Source: RBC101 sp052387735
GTDB lineage: Bacteria; Gemmatimonadota; Gemmatimonadetes; Gemmatimonadales; Gemmatimonadaceae
Direction: 5' to 3'
DNA length: 47,338 bases
Assembly: GCA_052387735.1 (NCBI GenBank)
Contig: JBQTIW010000097.1
Span: forward strand, 1-47,338
Each line of letters opens with the position of its first letter. Position 1 is the first letter of the stretch. Of the stretch, positions 25,953 to 36,618 are shown piece by piece. The translations under genes and the position numbers were made by a program. The notes below the pieces were generated by a model. It was not told the origin of the DNA, ran no database searches, and saw only the letters and a list, made by a program, of their open reading frames with translations.

Positions 25953-27380
25953 ATGAGAAAGTCACGCTTTGCACGTCAGATGGCGCGTCTCATGCTCACC
26001 TCCGCCGGAGGCGCCGTTCTTCCCTTCGCCACGTCGGTCGCGCAATCGCCACCTGCGCGGCCCGAGGTGGATCGCCTCTTTTCCCAGTGGAATCGCGCCG
26101 ATTCCCCCGGCTGCGCGCTGGGGATTCTGCAGAACGGAGCCTTCCTCTACCAGCGAGGCTATGGCTCGGCGAATCTGGATTACGGCCTCCCCAACGGACC
26201 CGACATGGTCTACTACGTCGGTTCCGATTCCAAGCAGTTCGCTGCCGCCAGCATTGGTCTTCTCGCACTTGGCGGGCGCATCGGCCTGGACGACGATGTC
26301 CGCAAGTACTTCCCCGAGATGCGTGATTATGGCAGGCCGATCACGGTACGGCACCTCGTGCACCACACCAGTGGGATCCGCGACGTCTACACGCTGATGA
26401 GCCTCGGCGGCCTGCGCCTCGAGGACGTGTTTACCGACGCCCAGGCGGTCGCGCTCATCGCGCGGCAGAAGGAGCTCAATTTTGTACCGGGCGAAGACTT
26501 TCTCTACAGCAACTCCGGGTATTTCCTGATGGCGCAGCTCATCAGGCGCGTGACGGGCAGGTCCCTACGCGAGTTCGCCGACTCGGCGATCTTCCAGCCG
26601 TTAGGCATGACGCGAACGCATTTCCACGACGATCCGGGCCACATCATGAAGCAGCGGGCGATGAGTTACGAACCCGACGGGAAGGGCGGGTTTCGTATCT
26701 CTTACATCCAGAACTTCGACAAGATCGGCGCCGGTGGGCTGTATACCGCGCTCGATGACCTCCGGAAATGGGACGAGAACTACTACACGAAGAAGGTCGG
26801 CGGCGACGCGCTGCACCGGCTGATCCACACGCGTGGCGTGTTGAACAAAGGCGACACGCTGACCTACGCCTTCGGCAACAATGTGACGACGTATCGTGGG
26901 CTACGCATCACGGAGCACGGGGGCGCGCTCATGGGGTACCGCGCGGAAATCCTGCGCTTCCCGGATCAGCGGTTCACCGTACTGGTCCAATGCAACCTCG
27001 GCAACATCAATCCCGGGGCGATCGCGTATCAGATCGCCGACCAGTTCCTAGGCGACAAGATGAAGGCCGCAGAGCCGCGGACCTCCATGGGCGGCGACCA
27101 GCCGGTACCGCAGCCGCCCGGAGCGCCGGTGAATGATGCGACGCTGGTGGGCTCGTACTACAGCGAGGAAGTGGACGCGACGTACACGATCCGCCTGGAC
27201 GGGGGGAAGCTCGTGGTCGATCGTCCCCTTGGTCGTTCCGATCCGCTGACATCGGCCACGGGTGGCGGCTTTCGAGCAGCAGGACTCGGCTTTCGTTTTG
27301 AACGCGGCGCGGGTCAGCAGGTGACCGCGTTCACGATCGAGGCTGGCCGTGTACGCAACATCCGGTTTGTGCGGCGATAG
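25953..27380 (+). CDS. Exported serine hydrolase, beta-lactamase fold with C-terminal beta domain
   Basis: 475 residues with a signal peptide of about 30 residues (cleavage near SVAQS). Catalytic motifs: SDSK (Ser91, Lys94), YSN (185-187) and HGG (322-324), the full set of class C beta-lactamase/DD-peptidase fold enzymes. LVHHTSGIRD is also typical. After residue 380 a short beta-rich domain (VGSYYSEEVDATYTIRLDGG) resembles the DUF3471-type extension of such hydrolases. Probably a periplasmic D-peptidase or esterase; beta-lactamase activity cannot be claimed. It follows the HupE-like gene by 40 bases, perhaps co-transcribed. The Shine-Dalgarno is poor. A hairpin lies 161 bases after the stop. 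Confidence 0.86.
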   Translation: MRKSRFARQMARLMLTSAGGAVLPFATSVAQSPPARPEVDRLFSQWNRADSPGCALGILQNGAFLYQRGYGSANLDYGLPNGPDMVYYVGSDSKQFAAASIGLLALGGRIGLDDDVRKYFPEMRDYGRPITVRHLVHHTSGIRDVYTLMSLGGLRLEDVFTDAQAVALIARQKELNFVPGEDFLYSNSGYFLMAQLIRRVTGRSLREFADSAIFQPLGMTRTHFHDDPGHIMKQRAMSYEPDGKGGFRISYIQNFDKIGAGGLYTALDDLRKWDENYYTKKVGGDALHRLIHTRGVLNKGDTLTYAFGNNVTTYRGLRITEHGGALMGYRAEILRFPDQRFTVLVQCNLGNINPGAIAYQIADQFLGDKMKAAEPRTSMGGDQPVPQPPGAPVNDATLVGSYYSEEVDATYTIRLDGGKLVVDRPLGRSDPLTSATGGGFRAAGLGFRFERGAGQQVTAFTIEAGRVRNIRFVRR

Positions 27381-27541
27381 AGGGCCGACAGCGCAACACA
27401 TTGATCTGCATGCACGCACCTGCGAACTGCGGTCTGCGGTCCCTCGACGCGACGCCGTCATGATTGAACAGACCGCGTCAGAGTTCGGACGCGACGCCAG
27501 GCGCAGAGACCTGCGATGCAGGACGACGTGGGCCTGGACGT

Positions 27542-27573
27542 AGAACGGCACCCATGTCCGCGAGTGCCGTTCT
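27542..27573. terminator. Hairpin terminator between convergent genes
   Basis: Perfect 10-base stem AGAACGGCAC (27542-27551) and GTGCCGTTCT (27564-27573) with a 12-base loop. It is placed between the stops at 27380 (+) and 27593 (-). The plus side continues TCTCCCGTCTCCCGTCTCGA, a repeat unit also seen at other convergent gene ends in this window. Confidence 0.6.
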
Positions 27574-27592
27574 CCCGTCTCCCGTCTCGAGA

Positions 27593-29827
<2,235 letters not shown>

Positions 29828-29839
29828 GGGGATCTCCGG

Positions 29840-30346
29840 TTACGGGTTGGCGTCGCCGGGGCGGCCCGACCGCCCACCCGCTGCATCGGTCGCGGTGTTC
29901 CCTGCCGCACGGTGAATGGCGGCGCGGATGCGTGTGTAGGTTCCACACCGGCACAGGTTGCCGTTCATCGCCGCGTCGATATCCGCATCGGTAGGCCTGG
30001 GCTTCCTGGCCAGCAGCGCGGCCGCCGACATGATCTGGCCAGCCTGACAGTAGCCGCACTGCGGGACGTCGAACTCTTCCCATGCCCGCTGCAAGGCGTG
30101 CCCACCGTCGGGAGAGAGGCCTTCGATCGTGGTGACGTCCGCGCCCTGGAGCTTTGACGCGGGCAGCTGACAGGATTTGGTCGCGACCCCCTTCACCTGC
30201 ACGGTGCAGGCGCCACATTGGGAAACGCCGCAGCCGTACTTGGTGCCCTTGAGGTCGAGCACATCGCGGAGAATCCACAACAACGGCATGTCGGGCGCGA
30301 CGTCGACGTTGGCGGGTCTGCCGTTGACCCTGAATGAGACCTTCAT
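29840..30346 (-). CDS. 2Fe-2S subunit of molybdenum hydroxylase (IorA-like)
   Basis: 168 residues, family length. The N-terminal ferredoxin-like domain has GTKYGCGVSQCGACTV with the plant-type cluster cysteines, and a further Cys in TKSCQLP. The C-terminal helical domain has QCGYCQAGQIM and NLCRCGTYTRI, binding the second cluster. It transfers electrons from the molybdopterin subunit. It has no signal of its own and would be carried out with the TAT-signal partner encoded next. First gene of the two-gene operon. Confidence 0.92.
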   Translation of the reverse strand: MKVSFRVNGRPANVDVAPDMPLLWILRDVLDLKGTKYGCGVSQCGACTVQVKGVATKSCQLPASKLQGADVTTIEGLSPDGGHALQRAWEEFDVPQCGYCQAGQIMSAAALLARKPRPTDADIDAAMNGNLCRCGTYTRIRAAIHRAAGNTATDAAGGRSGRPGDANP

Positions 30347-30543
30347 GGACGCTCCTGGCCGGTCGTGTGAGCGGAAACGCTGGCGGGGCTCGTTGGGCTA
30401 CCGGAACCCATCGCCATAACGCACGGGGCCCGGTCTTCGCTCGCCCCGGATCACCGCAACGCTCAACCTACTGTCCAACGATCGGTTCACGGTAGAGCGT
30501 TGCGCGAGGTGTGTGCGGAGGGGTGACGGAAGGGCAAAAAAAC

Positions 30544-30574
30544 GGGACCGCCAGCCTGGCTGGCTGGCGGCCCC
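30544..30574 (-). terminator. Rho-independent terminator of isocitrate lyase gene
   Basis: The hairpin has a 13-base stem with one mismatch (30544-30556 with 30562-30574) and loop TGGCT. On the minus strand it is followed by seven T residues (30542-30536). It lies 55 bases beyond the isocitrate lyase stop at 30629. The best-formed intrinsic terminator I saw in the window. Confidence 0.85.
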
Positions 30575-30628
30575 ACGTTCGGGTTCTGGCGTGGCGTGCG
30601 TCCGGGCGCCCCGGCGTCCCGGCGTCCT

Positions 30629-31912
30629 CTAGTGGAACTGCTGCGCCTCGGTCGAGTCAGAGAGCGCCACCGTGGAAGCCGAGCCGCCAGCCACCACCTG
30701 GGTGATCTCGTCGAAATACCCGGTCCCGACCTCGCGTTGGTGCTTCGTGGCCGTGTACCCGTCCACTTCGGCGGCGAACTCCGCTTCCTGCAACTCCGAA
30801 TAGGCAGCCATCCCCCGCGCCACGTAGTCCCGCGAGAGCTGAAACATCCCGTAGTTGAGGGCGTGGAAGCCGGCGAGGGTCACAAACTGGAACCTGTAGC
30901 CCATGGCGCCGAGCTCTCGCTGGAACCTGGCGATCGTGTGCGCATCGAGCTTCTGCTTCCAGTTGAACGACGGCGAGCAGTTATAGGCCAGCATCTTGCC
31001 CGGATACTGCTCGTGCACGCCTTCTGCAAATCGTTTGGCTTCGGCGAGGTCGGGCGTCGAAGTCTCGCACCAGATGAGGTCAGCGTACGGCGCGTAGGCG
31101 CGGCCGCGCGCGATGGCGCAATCGAGCCCGCCGGTAGTCCGGTAGAAACCCTCGGGTGTGCGCTCGCCGGTGCAGAACTCGGCGTCGCGCGCATCGATGT
31201 CGCTCGTGAGCAGCCGCGCACTGTCCGCATCGGTGCGCGCCACGAGCACGGTGGGCACGTTGGCGATGTCGGCCGCCAGGCGTGCCGCGATCAGTGTACG
31301 AACAAACTGCGATGTCGGGACGAGGACCTTGCCACCCAGGTGTCCGCACTTTTTCTCCGATGCAAGCTGGTCTTCGAAGTGCACACCCGCGGCCCCGGCC
31401 TCGATCATGCCGCGCATCAGCTCGTAGGCGTTGAGCGGGCCGCCGAACCCCGCTTCGGCGTCGGCCACGATGGGCGCCATCCACTGGCGCTCTCCCGCGC
31501 GCCCTTCCGCGCTTTCGATCTGATCCGCTCGCAACAGTGCTTGGTTGATGCGGCGGACCACGTTAGGTACGCTGTTGGCCGGATACAGGCTCTGGTCGGG
31601 ATACGTGTGTCCGGAAAGGTTCGCGTCGGCCGCGACCTGCCATCCGCTCAGATAGATGGCTTCGAGCCCCGCGCGCACCTGCTGCACGGCCTGATTTCCG
31701 GTCAATGCACCGAGGGCTTTCACGTACTCACGCGTGGTGAGCAGTTCCCACAGGCGTTCGGCGCCAAGACGAGCGAGCGTGAACTCGATGTGCACGGTCC
31801 CGCGGAGACGCTGGACATCTGCGCGACTGTAGGGTCGAGTGACGCCGTTCCAACGGCCGGCGGCGCCGACCGGTCCGGGGTGCACGTCGAGAGTCGGGGC
31901 GATCGTGATCAT
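30629..31912 (-). CDS. aceA: Isocitrate lyase
   Basis: Splits isocitrate to glyoxylate and succinate, first step of the glyoxylate shunt. 427 residues, the typical bacterial length. The signature loop KKCGHLGGK carries catalytic Cys189; WQVAADANLSGHTYPDQSLY (91-110) and the metal region IVADAEAGFGG are also canonical. It lies 51 bases downstream of the malate synthase gene, same strand, and ends at a strong terminator. The adjacent divergent ScfR/RamB-like regulator is a likely controller, as RamB in actinobacteria controls this pathway. Confidence 0.97.
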   Translation of the reverse strand: MITIAPTLDVHPGPVGAAGRWNGVTRPYSRADVQRLRGTVHIEFTLARLGAERLWELLTTREYVKALGALTGNQAVQQVRAGLEAIYLSGWQVAADANLSGHTYPDQSLYPANSVPNVVRRINQALLRADQIESAEGRAGERQWMAPIVADAEAGFGGPLNAYELMRGMIEAGAAGVHFEDQLASEKKCGHLGGKVLVPTSQFVRTLIAARLAADIANVPTVLVARTDADSARLLTSDIDARDAEFCTGERTPEGFYRTTGGLDCAIARGRAYAPYADLIWCETSTPDLAEAKRFAEGVHEQYPGKMLAYNCSPSFNWKQKLDAHTIARFQRELGAMGYRFQFVTLAGFHALNYGMFQLSRDYVARGMAAYSELQEAEFAAEVDGYTATKHQREVGTGYFDEITQVVAGGSASTVALSDSTEAQQFH

Positions 31913-31963
31913 GAGCCGTGGAGATGAGGTATTTGACGGGAGAAAGACCTGGACCAGCTGTCA

Positions 31964-33580
31964 CTATGCCAGGTGCTGATACGCGAGCGTCGTGAGGAAG
32001 TCGGGCATGCTGTCGGCAATGACCAGCGATTCGAAGAGCTGTGTAGCCTCGGAGAAGCGACCGGTGGCGAAGGCCTCGGCGCCTAGCTCGACGCGCACCT
32101 TGGCCATCTCCTGGTCGATCACCATCCGCAGCAACGCGGGGGACAGCAGCGTGCCGTCCTCGAGGGGCACGTGATGGTGCATCCATTGCCACACCTGCGC
32201 TCGGGAGATCTCGGCGGTCGCCGCGTCTTCCATGAGGTTGTACAGCGGCACGGCGCCGACGCCGCGCAGCCAGGCCTCGATGTACCGGATACCGACGCGC
32301 ACGTTCTGCCGAAGGCCCGCTTCGGTGCGCGCGCCCTGGGGGATGGCCAGGAGATCGGCGGCAGCGACGCCGGGGGAAGGACGCTCGCGATCGATCTGAT
32401 GCGGCCCCGCGACCTGCGCGTCGAACACCTCGCGGGCGATGCTCACCAGCGCCGGGTGCGCGACCCAGGTCCCGTCGTGCCCATCGGTAACTTCTCGCAG
32501 TTTGTCTGCGCGAATCTGAGTGAACGCACGCTCGTTGGCGGACGTATCGTCCTTGACCGGAATGAATGCGCTCATTCCACCGATGGCATGCGCCCCGCGC
32601 CGGTGGCAGACCTCGATCAACAACCGGCTGTAGGCCCGCATGCTCGGTTGGGCCATGGTGACCTGTGCGCGGTCCGGGTAGACGGCCGCGGGATCGTGAC
32701 GGCGCGTTTTGATGCTGCTGAAGATGTAGTCCCACCGGCCGCAGTTGAGCCCCGATGCGTGCTCGCGCAATTCATAGAGGATCTCCTCCATCTCGAACGC
32801 CGCCGGCAGTGTTTCAATGAGTACGGTTGCGCGAATCGTGCCGCGTGGCAGTCCGGCGGCTCGTTGCGCGGCAACGAAGACGTCGTTCCAGAGCCGGGCC
32901 TCGAGGTGGCTCTCGAGCTTGGGAAGGTACAGATAGGGACCAGAGCCTCTGGCGACCAGCGCGTGGGCGTTGTGCCAGAAGAAGAGCCCGAAGTCCACCA
33001 AACTCGCCGGTGCCGGACTGCCGTCGACGATGAGGTGCCGTTCCACCAGGTGGAGACCCCGTGGGCGAACGATCAGCGTCGCGAGCCGCGTGCCGAGGCG
33101 ATACGCCTTGCCGGTGCCAGGATCGTCGTACGTGATCGTTCCGCGCACGGCGTCGGCAACGTTGCGCTGACCGCGGACGACGTTCTCCCAGGTCGGCGCC
33201 GTCGCGTCCTCGAAGTCGGCCATGAAGACATCGGCCCCCGAATTGAGGGCGTTGATCATCATCTTTCGGTCCACCGGTCCGGTGATCTCGACCTTTCGTT
33301 CGACAAGGTCTCGCGGTGCGGCCGCTACACTCCACGTCCGGTTGTGCCGGATCGAGGCGGTCTCGGGCAGGAAGCCCAGGGAGCCGCCCGCAGCGAGCGA
33401 TCGCTGGCGTAGTTCGCGGCGCGCCAGGGCTGCACGGAGCCCGGGCCTGAACTGTCTGGTCAGATTGGCCACGAATTCCAGGGCGTCGCGGGACAGAACA
33501 CCCGACGCGTCACCCGCTTCCAGCGCGGTGACATTCACTCCTGCAGGGATCCGGCGTTCCACCATAGCCGCAGATGTCAT
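31964..33580 (-). CDS. aceB: Malate synthase A
   Basis: Condenses glyoxylate with acetyl-CoA to malate in the cytoplasm. 538 residues from ATG 33580, chosen because GGGAGGA sits 8 bases upstream. Conserved segments: GPVDRKMMINALNSGADVFM, DFEDATAPTW, RATVLIETLPAAFEMEEILY (acid and base region), GLNCGRWDY and DGHDGTWVAHPALV. This is the A (enterobacterial) isoform, lacking the insertion of the G isoform. It is first in the aceB-aceA operon. The upstream region is unusually AT-rich and shared with the divergent regulator gene. Confidence 0.96.
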   Translation of the reverse strand: MTSAAMVERRIPAGVNVTALEAGDASGVLSRDALEFVANLTRQFRPGLRAALARRELRQRSLAAGGSLGFLPETASIRHNRTWSVAAAPRDLVERKVEITGPVDRKMMINALNSGADVFMADFEDATAPTWENVVRGQRNVADAVRGTITYDDPGTGKAYRLGTRLATLIVRPRGLHLVERHLIVDGSPAPASLVDFGLFFWHNAHALVARGSGPYLYLPKLESHLEARLWNDVFVAAQRAAGLPRGTIRATVLIETLPAAFEMEEILYELREHASGLNCGRWDYIFSSIKTRRHDPAAVYPDRAQVTMAQPSMRAYSRLLIEVCHRRGAHAIGGMSAFIPVKDDTSANERAFTQIRADKLREVTDGHDGTWVAHPALVSIAREVFDAQVAGPHQIDRERPSPGVAAADLLAIPQGARTEAGLRQNVRVGIRYIEAWLRGVGAVPLYNLMEDAATAEISRAQVWQWMHHHVPLEDGTLLSPALLRMVIDQEMAKVRVELGAEAFATGRFSEATQLFESLVIADSMPDFLTTLAYQHLA

Positions 33581-33769
33581 TGCTCGAGTCCTCCCGGTTC
33601 TCGCCAGATGGCGGGACGAAACCATTGACAACTTTCACACTTTCAGCAACGGAAGTTCCTTCCTATGGCGGTAAAGATCTGGTTCGTGTAAACTCATGCT
33701 ACAAAAACGCGTGTAATTCCGTAAAGACTGTCAATTGCGACCGGCCCTCGCCGTGGAGGTTGCAGCGGG
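33581..33769. promoter_or_regulatory. AT-rich divergent control region of aceBA and regulator
   Basis: Conspicuously more AT-rich than its surroundings. It contains repeats GTAAAGA at 33671-33677 and 33721-33727 (50 bases apart) and GTGTAA at 33686-33692 and 33711-33716 (25 bases apart), plus ACTTTC words at 33631-33645. These are plausible regulator half-sites, but none matches a site I can name with certainty. Confidence 0.5.
33696..33725 (-). promoter_or_regulatory. Candidate aceBA promoter
   Basis: Minus-strand -35-like TTTACG (33725-33720), 18-base spacer, -10-like TAGCAT (33701-33696). This would leave a leader of roughly 110 bases before the aceB ATG. Overlap with the GTAAAGA repeat would suit repression. 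Weak consensus; speculative. Confidence 0.3.
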
Positions 33770-35197
33770 ATGTCAATCAAGATCGGTGCCCGCCTCCGGT
33801 CCATCCGAATGACCAAGGGCCTCGCCCAGAAGGATCTGGCCCTGCGCCTCGAAGTGTCGCCGAGTTATCTCAACCTGCTCGAGCACGACCGCCGACCCGT
33901 CACGACCGAGCTCCTGCTCAAGCTCGCGCGGGTGCTCGATGTCGACTTGCGCACGTTTGGCGAAGAAGACACGCAGCTCAGCGCCGCGCTGATGGAAGTG
34001 CTGAGCGATCCGCACCTGGAAGACCAAAGTATCACCGCGCGCGAGGTCCGCGACCTGGTGACGGCGCATCCCACGATCGCCCGGGCCTTTCGGCAGCTGC
34101 ACCAGCGATACGTCGACGCGCGGACCGAGCTCGAGACGTTAGGCGCGCAGGTGCTCAACGAGCAGCCGGAGATCGGCGGCGTGGATCGAGTCCGGCTCGC
34201 GTCGGAACAGGTGTCCGACTTCATTGAACGCAACCTCAATCACTTCCCCGCCCTCGAGGAGCGCGCCGAGCGTGTGTGGGCAGACGCGCAGCTGCTCGGC
34301 GAAGATCTGTTCGGACAGCTCGTGCGGTATCTCGATCGGGAGCATGGTGTGCGGGTGCGCGTCCGGACGGTGGAAGAGATGCAAGGCGCCGTACGTCGAT
34401 TCGAGGCTGCGAGCGGCGAGCTTCACCTGTCTGAACTGTTGCGGCGCGGCTCGCGCAACTTTCAGCTCGCCCAGCAGATTGGACTCCTGTCGGCGACCAC
34501 CACGCTCGACGAGCTCGCCCGGGATCCGCTGCTCACCGCCTCTGGTGCTCGTGAGCTCTGCCGCGTATCGCTGGCCGGGTATTTCGCGGGCGCGGTCCTG
34601 ATGCCCTATCGCACGTTTCTCCAGGCCGCGGAGCGGGAGCGATACGATATCGAGCTCCTGGGCCATCGCTTTCGGGTCGGTTGGGAGCAGACCTGTCACC
34701 GCCTGACGACCCTGCGTCGCTCGGGGATGGAAGGCGTCTCGTTCTACATGCTGCGTGTGGACATGGCGGGGAACATTTCCAAGCGCTTCAGCGCTGCGGG
34801 TATTCGCTTCCCCAGGTTCAGCGGACTCTGTTCACTCTGGAACGTGCACGGCGCGTTCGCGCAACCCGGGCGCGTGCGCGTCCAGCTCTCCCGACTGCCG
34901 GAAGGCCACATGGTCCTCGCCATCGCGCGCACTGTCCGTCGCGACGTCGGTTCGTTCCGGTTCCCCGAAGTCTTCTACTCTGTGGGCGTAGGTTGCGACG
35001 TCCATCAGGCGCGCCGGCTGGTGTACGCCGACGCGGTGAACCTCGACAATCCGCAGAGTGCGGTGCCGATCGGAATCACCTGTCGGCTGTGCGAGCGCTC
35101 CGACTGCACGGCGCGCGCCTTCCCGTCCATGCGCGAGCCGCTCCGCGTCGACGAAAACGTCCGCGGGGTATCGTTCTTTGCCCCGGTGAAGTCGTAG
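33770..35197 (+). CDS. ScfR/RamB-like XRE transcription regulator with IrrE-like and DUF2083 domains
   Basis: 475 residues. An N-terminal helix-turn-helix of XRE type (7-62: QKDLALRLEVSPSYLNLLEH) is followed by a linker, a central IrrE/ImmA-related region (GHRFRVGWEQTCHRL; the metalloprotease HExxH is degenerate), and a C-terminal domain with a cysteine cluster (Cys438, 441 and 446 in CRLCERSDC). This is the architecture of short-chain-acyl-CoA-sensing regulators that control the glyoxylate or methylcitrate pathways (RamB, PrpR, ScfR). It stands divergent to aceBA, the classic genomic position. The ligand, probably an acyl-CoA, is inferred. Start supported by GGAGG 10 bases upstream. Confidence 0.9.
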   Translation: MSIKIGARLRSIRMTKGLAQKDLALRLEVSPSYLNLLEHDRRPVTTELLLKLARVLDVDLRTFGEEDTQLSAALMEVLSDPHLEDQSITAREVRDLVTAHPTIARAFRQLHQRYVDARTELETLGAQVLNEQPEIGGVDRVRLASEQVSDFIERNLNHFPALEERAERVWADAQLLGEDLFGQLVRYLDREHGVRVRVRTVEEMQGAVRRFEAASGELHLSELLRRGSRNFQLAQQIGLLSATTTLDELARDPLLTASGARELCRVSLAGYFAGAVLMPYRTFLQAAERERYDIELLGHRFRVGWEQTCHRLTTLRRSGMEGVSFYMLRVDMAGNISKRFSAAGIRFPRFSGLCSLWNVHGAFAQPGRVRVQLSRLPEGHMVLAIARTVRRDVGSFRFPEVFYSVGVGCDVHQARRLVYADAVNLDNPQSAVPIGITCRLCERSDCTARAFPSMREPLRVDENVRGVSFFAPVKS

Positions 35198-35267
35198 ACG
35201 GGAGACAGGAGACGCATGCGGAATGTGCGTTGCGCGTTTCGCTCCCGTCTCGAACGTCCCGTCTACG
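35193..35267. terminator. Long-range inverted repeat between convergent genes
   Basis: 11-base arms CGTAGACGGGA (35193-35203) and TCCCGTCTACG (35257-35267) flank 53 bases that also contain GGGAGAC and CTCCCGTCTC words. It lies between the regulator stop (35197) and the NHL stop (35269). Could act as a bidirectional terminator; the loop is long. Confidence 0.45.
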
Positions 35268-35268
35268 T

Positions 35269-36300
35269 CTACTTTCTCACGTACCTCTTGAGCGCCTTGG
35301 GCCCCACTTCCGCCCCATAGATATTCCCGCGCGCATCAACCGCGATTCCCTCCGCCGCGCTCGTGCTTGGCGGGTTCTCGGCCGGATCGGGAATGAAGTA
35401 CTGCACCGTCCCATCCTTGGCGCTCCCGATGCGAATGCCGCGCTTCCAGTCGGTCCGCGTGCGTGACACTGAGCCGGATTCCGAGTCGGTCACGTACATC
35501 ACGTCGTTGCGGTCGATCCAGATCCCGCTCGCGCGTGAGAACTGATACCACTCGTCGATCCAGTTGCCATCCTGATCGTAGATCACGATCCGGTTGTTGC
35601 TGCGGTCGCCCACGAACAGACGCGCTTTCGAATCCATCGCCAGGGTGTGCGGCTGGTCCAGCTCGCCCTTTCCGGCGCCCTTGCTGCCCCAGGCTTTGAT
35701 GAACGTGCCGCTCTTGTCGAACCTGAGGATGCGTGCGTTGGCCCCCGCTTGCGACGAATGACCCTCCGCGACGAAAATGTCCCCGTTAGGCGCGATCAGG
35801 ACGTCGTTGGGTTGCCAGAAATGCTCGGGGTCGCGGCCGCCGCCCGCCTTCCCCAGCGTCATCAGCAGCCTGCCGTCGGGGCTGAACTTGAACACCTGGT
35901 GGCCCTTGGGTGGCAGCGACTCCGGCCGCGCGCGGCCGATGCACGCACAGTCCACCACCCACACGTTGCCGTCAGGGTCCACGTCGATGCCGTGCGGGAA
36001 GATGAACATCCCGGCCCCGAACGATTTCACCAACTTTCCGTTCTCGTCGAACTTGAGAATCGGCGGAAGGTCAGAGTCGGCGCATGAGTTCTGACCGCAT
36101 CGCTCGAAGACCCAGATACTCTTCCCGTCCCTGTCGATGTCCACGGCGCTCGTCGACCCCCACGTCCTGCCCTCGGGCATCTTCGCCCAGCCTTCGATGG
36201 TCTGGTACGGGTTCGGCAGGTCGTTGACGGGCTTGGCCTGCGCGGAGATCTGGCCGGCGGTAGCGCTCGTCAGCGCAACAAGAAGGCTCACACGCAACAT
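35269..36300 (-). CDS. Exported NHL-repeat beta-propeller protein
   Basis: 343 residues with a signal peptide ending at ISAQA (about residue 21). AAGGA sits 7 bases before the ATG. Six or so NHL blades: PPILKFDENGKLVKSFGAG, PHGIDVDPDGNVWVVDC, VFKFSPDGRLLMTLGKAGGG, NDVLIAPNGDIFVAEG, ARILRFDKSGTFIKAWG, LAMDSKARLFVGDRSNNRI and GIAVDARGNIYGAE. It resembles the peptidylglycine-lyase-like NHL proteins of soil bacteria. No metal-site set is certain, so I do not claim lyase activity. Paralogue-like to the NHL protein at 23204. Transcribed alone, convergent with the regulator. Confidence 0.82.
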   Translation of the reverse strand: MLRVSLLVALTSATAGQISAQAKPVNDLPNPYQTIEGWAKMPEGRTWGSTSAVDIDRDGKSIWVFERCGQNSCADSDLPPILKFDENGKLVKSFGAGMFIFPHGIDVDPDGNVWVVDCACIGRARPESLPPKGHQVFKFSPDGRLLMTLGKAGGGRDPEHFWQPNDVLIAPNGDIFVAEGHSSQAGANARILRFDKSGTFIKAWGSKGAGKGELDQPHTLAMDSKARLFVGDRSNNRIVIYDQDGNWIDEWYQFSRASGIWIDRNDVMYVTDSESGSVSRTRTDWKRGIRIGSAKDGTVQYFIPDPAENPPSTSAAEGIAVDARGNIYGAEVGPKALKRYVRK

Positions 36301-36378
36301 GGGAACGTCCTTCGACTCGGAGGGGATCTACAACTTCGGGGTCGGGAACCCGGCGAGCAACCGGGCAGAATCAGTCTC

Positions 36379-36618
36379 CTACCCCACCGGTCGCCCTCTG
36401 AAGCGAAACATCCCGACAACACTCACCGTCGCCCACGTCCCCTCGAGCAGCACGAAGCCCCACTGCGATTCGATGACCGCGATGATGGTCAGCATCGACG
36501 CGCCGATCGCGTTCAGCAGTTGAAAGGCGATCGAGGTACTGGCCATGCGACCGAGCTGGTTGGCCGCATACGGGATGAGGATGAGAAGCGCACCCAGCAC
36601 CGAGACGGCTTGAATCAT
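36379..36618 (-). CDS. Small CBU_0592-like two-segment membrane protein
   Basis: 79 residues. The ATG (36618-36616) overlaps the TGA of the sulfotransferase gene, a translational-coupling ATGA. It has two or three hydrophobic segments: VSVLGALLILIPYAANQL, ASTSIAFQLLNAIGASMLTI, and QWGFVLLEGTWATVSVVGM. The LIPYAANQLGRM and ESQWGFVLLEG features match the CBU_0592-type small membrane protein family, whose function is unknown. It is possibly a membrane partner of the anchored sulfotransferase, given their coupled expression. Confidence 0.7.
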   Translation of the reverse strand: MIQAVSVLGALLILIPYAANQLGRMASTSIAFQLLNAIGASMLTIIAVIESQWGFVLLEGTWATVSVVGMFRFRGRPVG

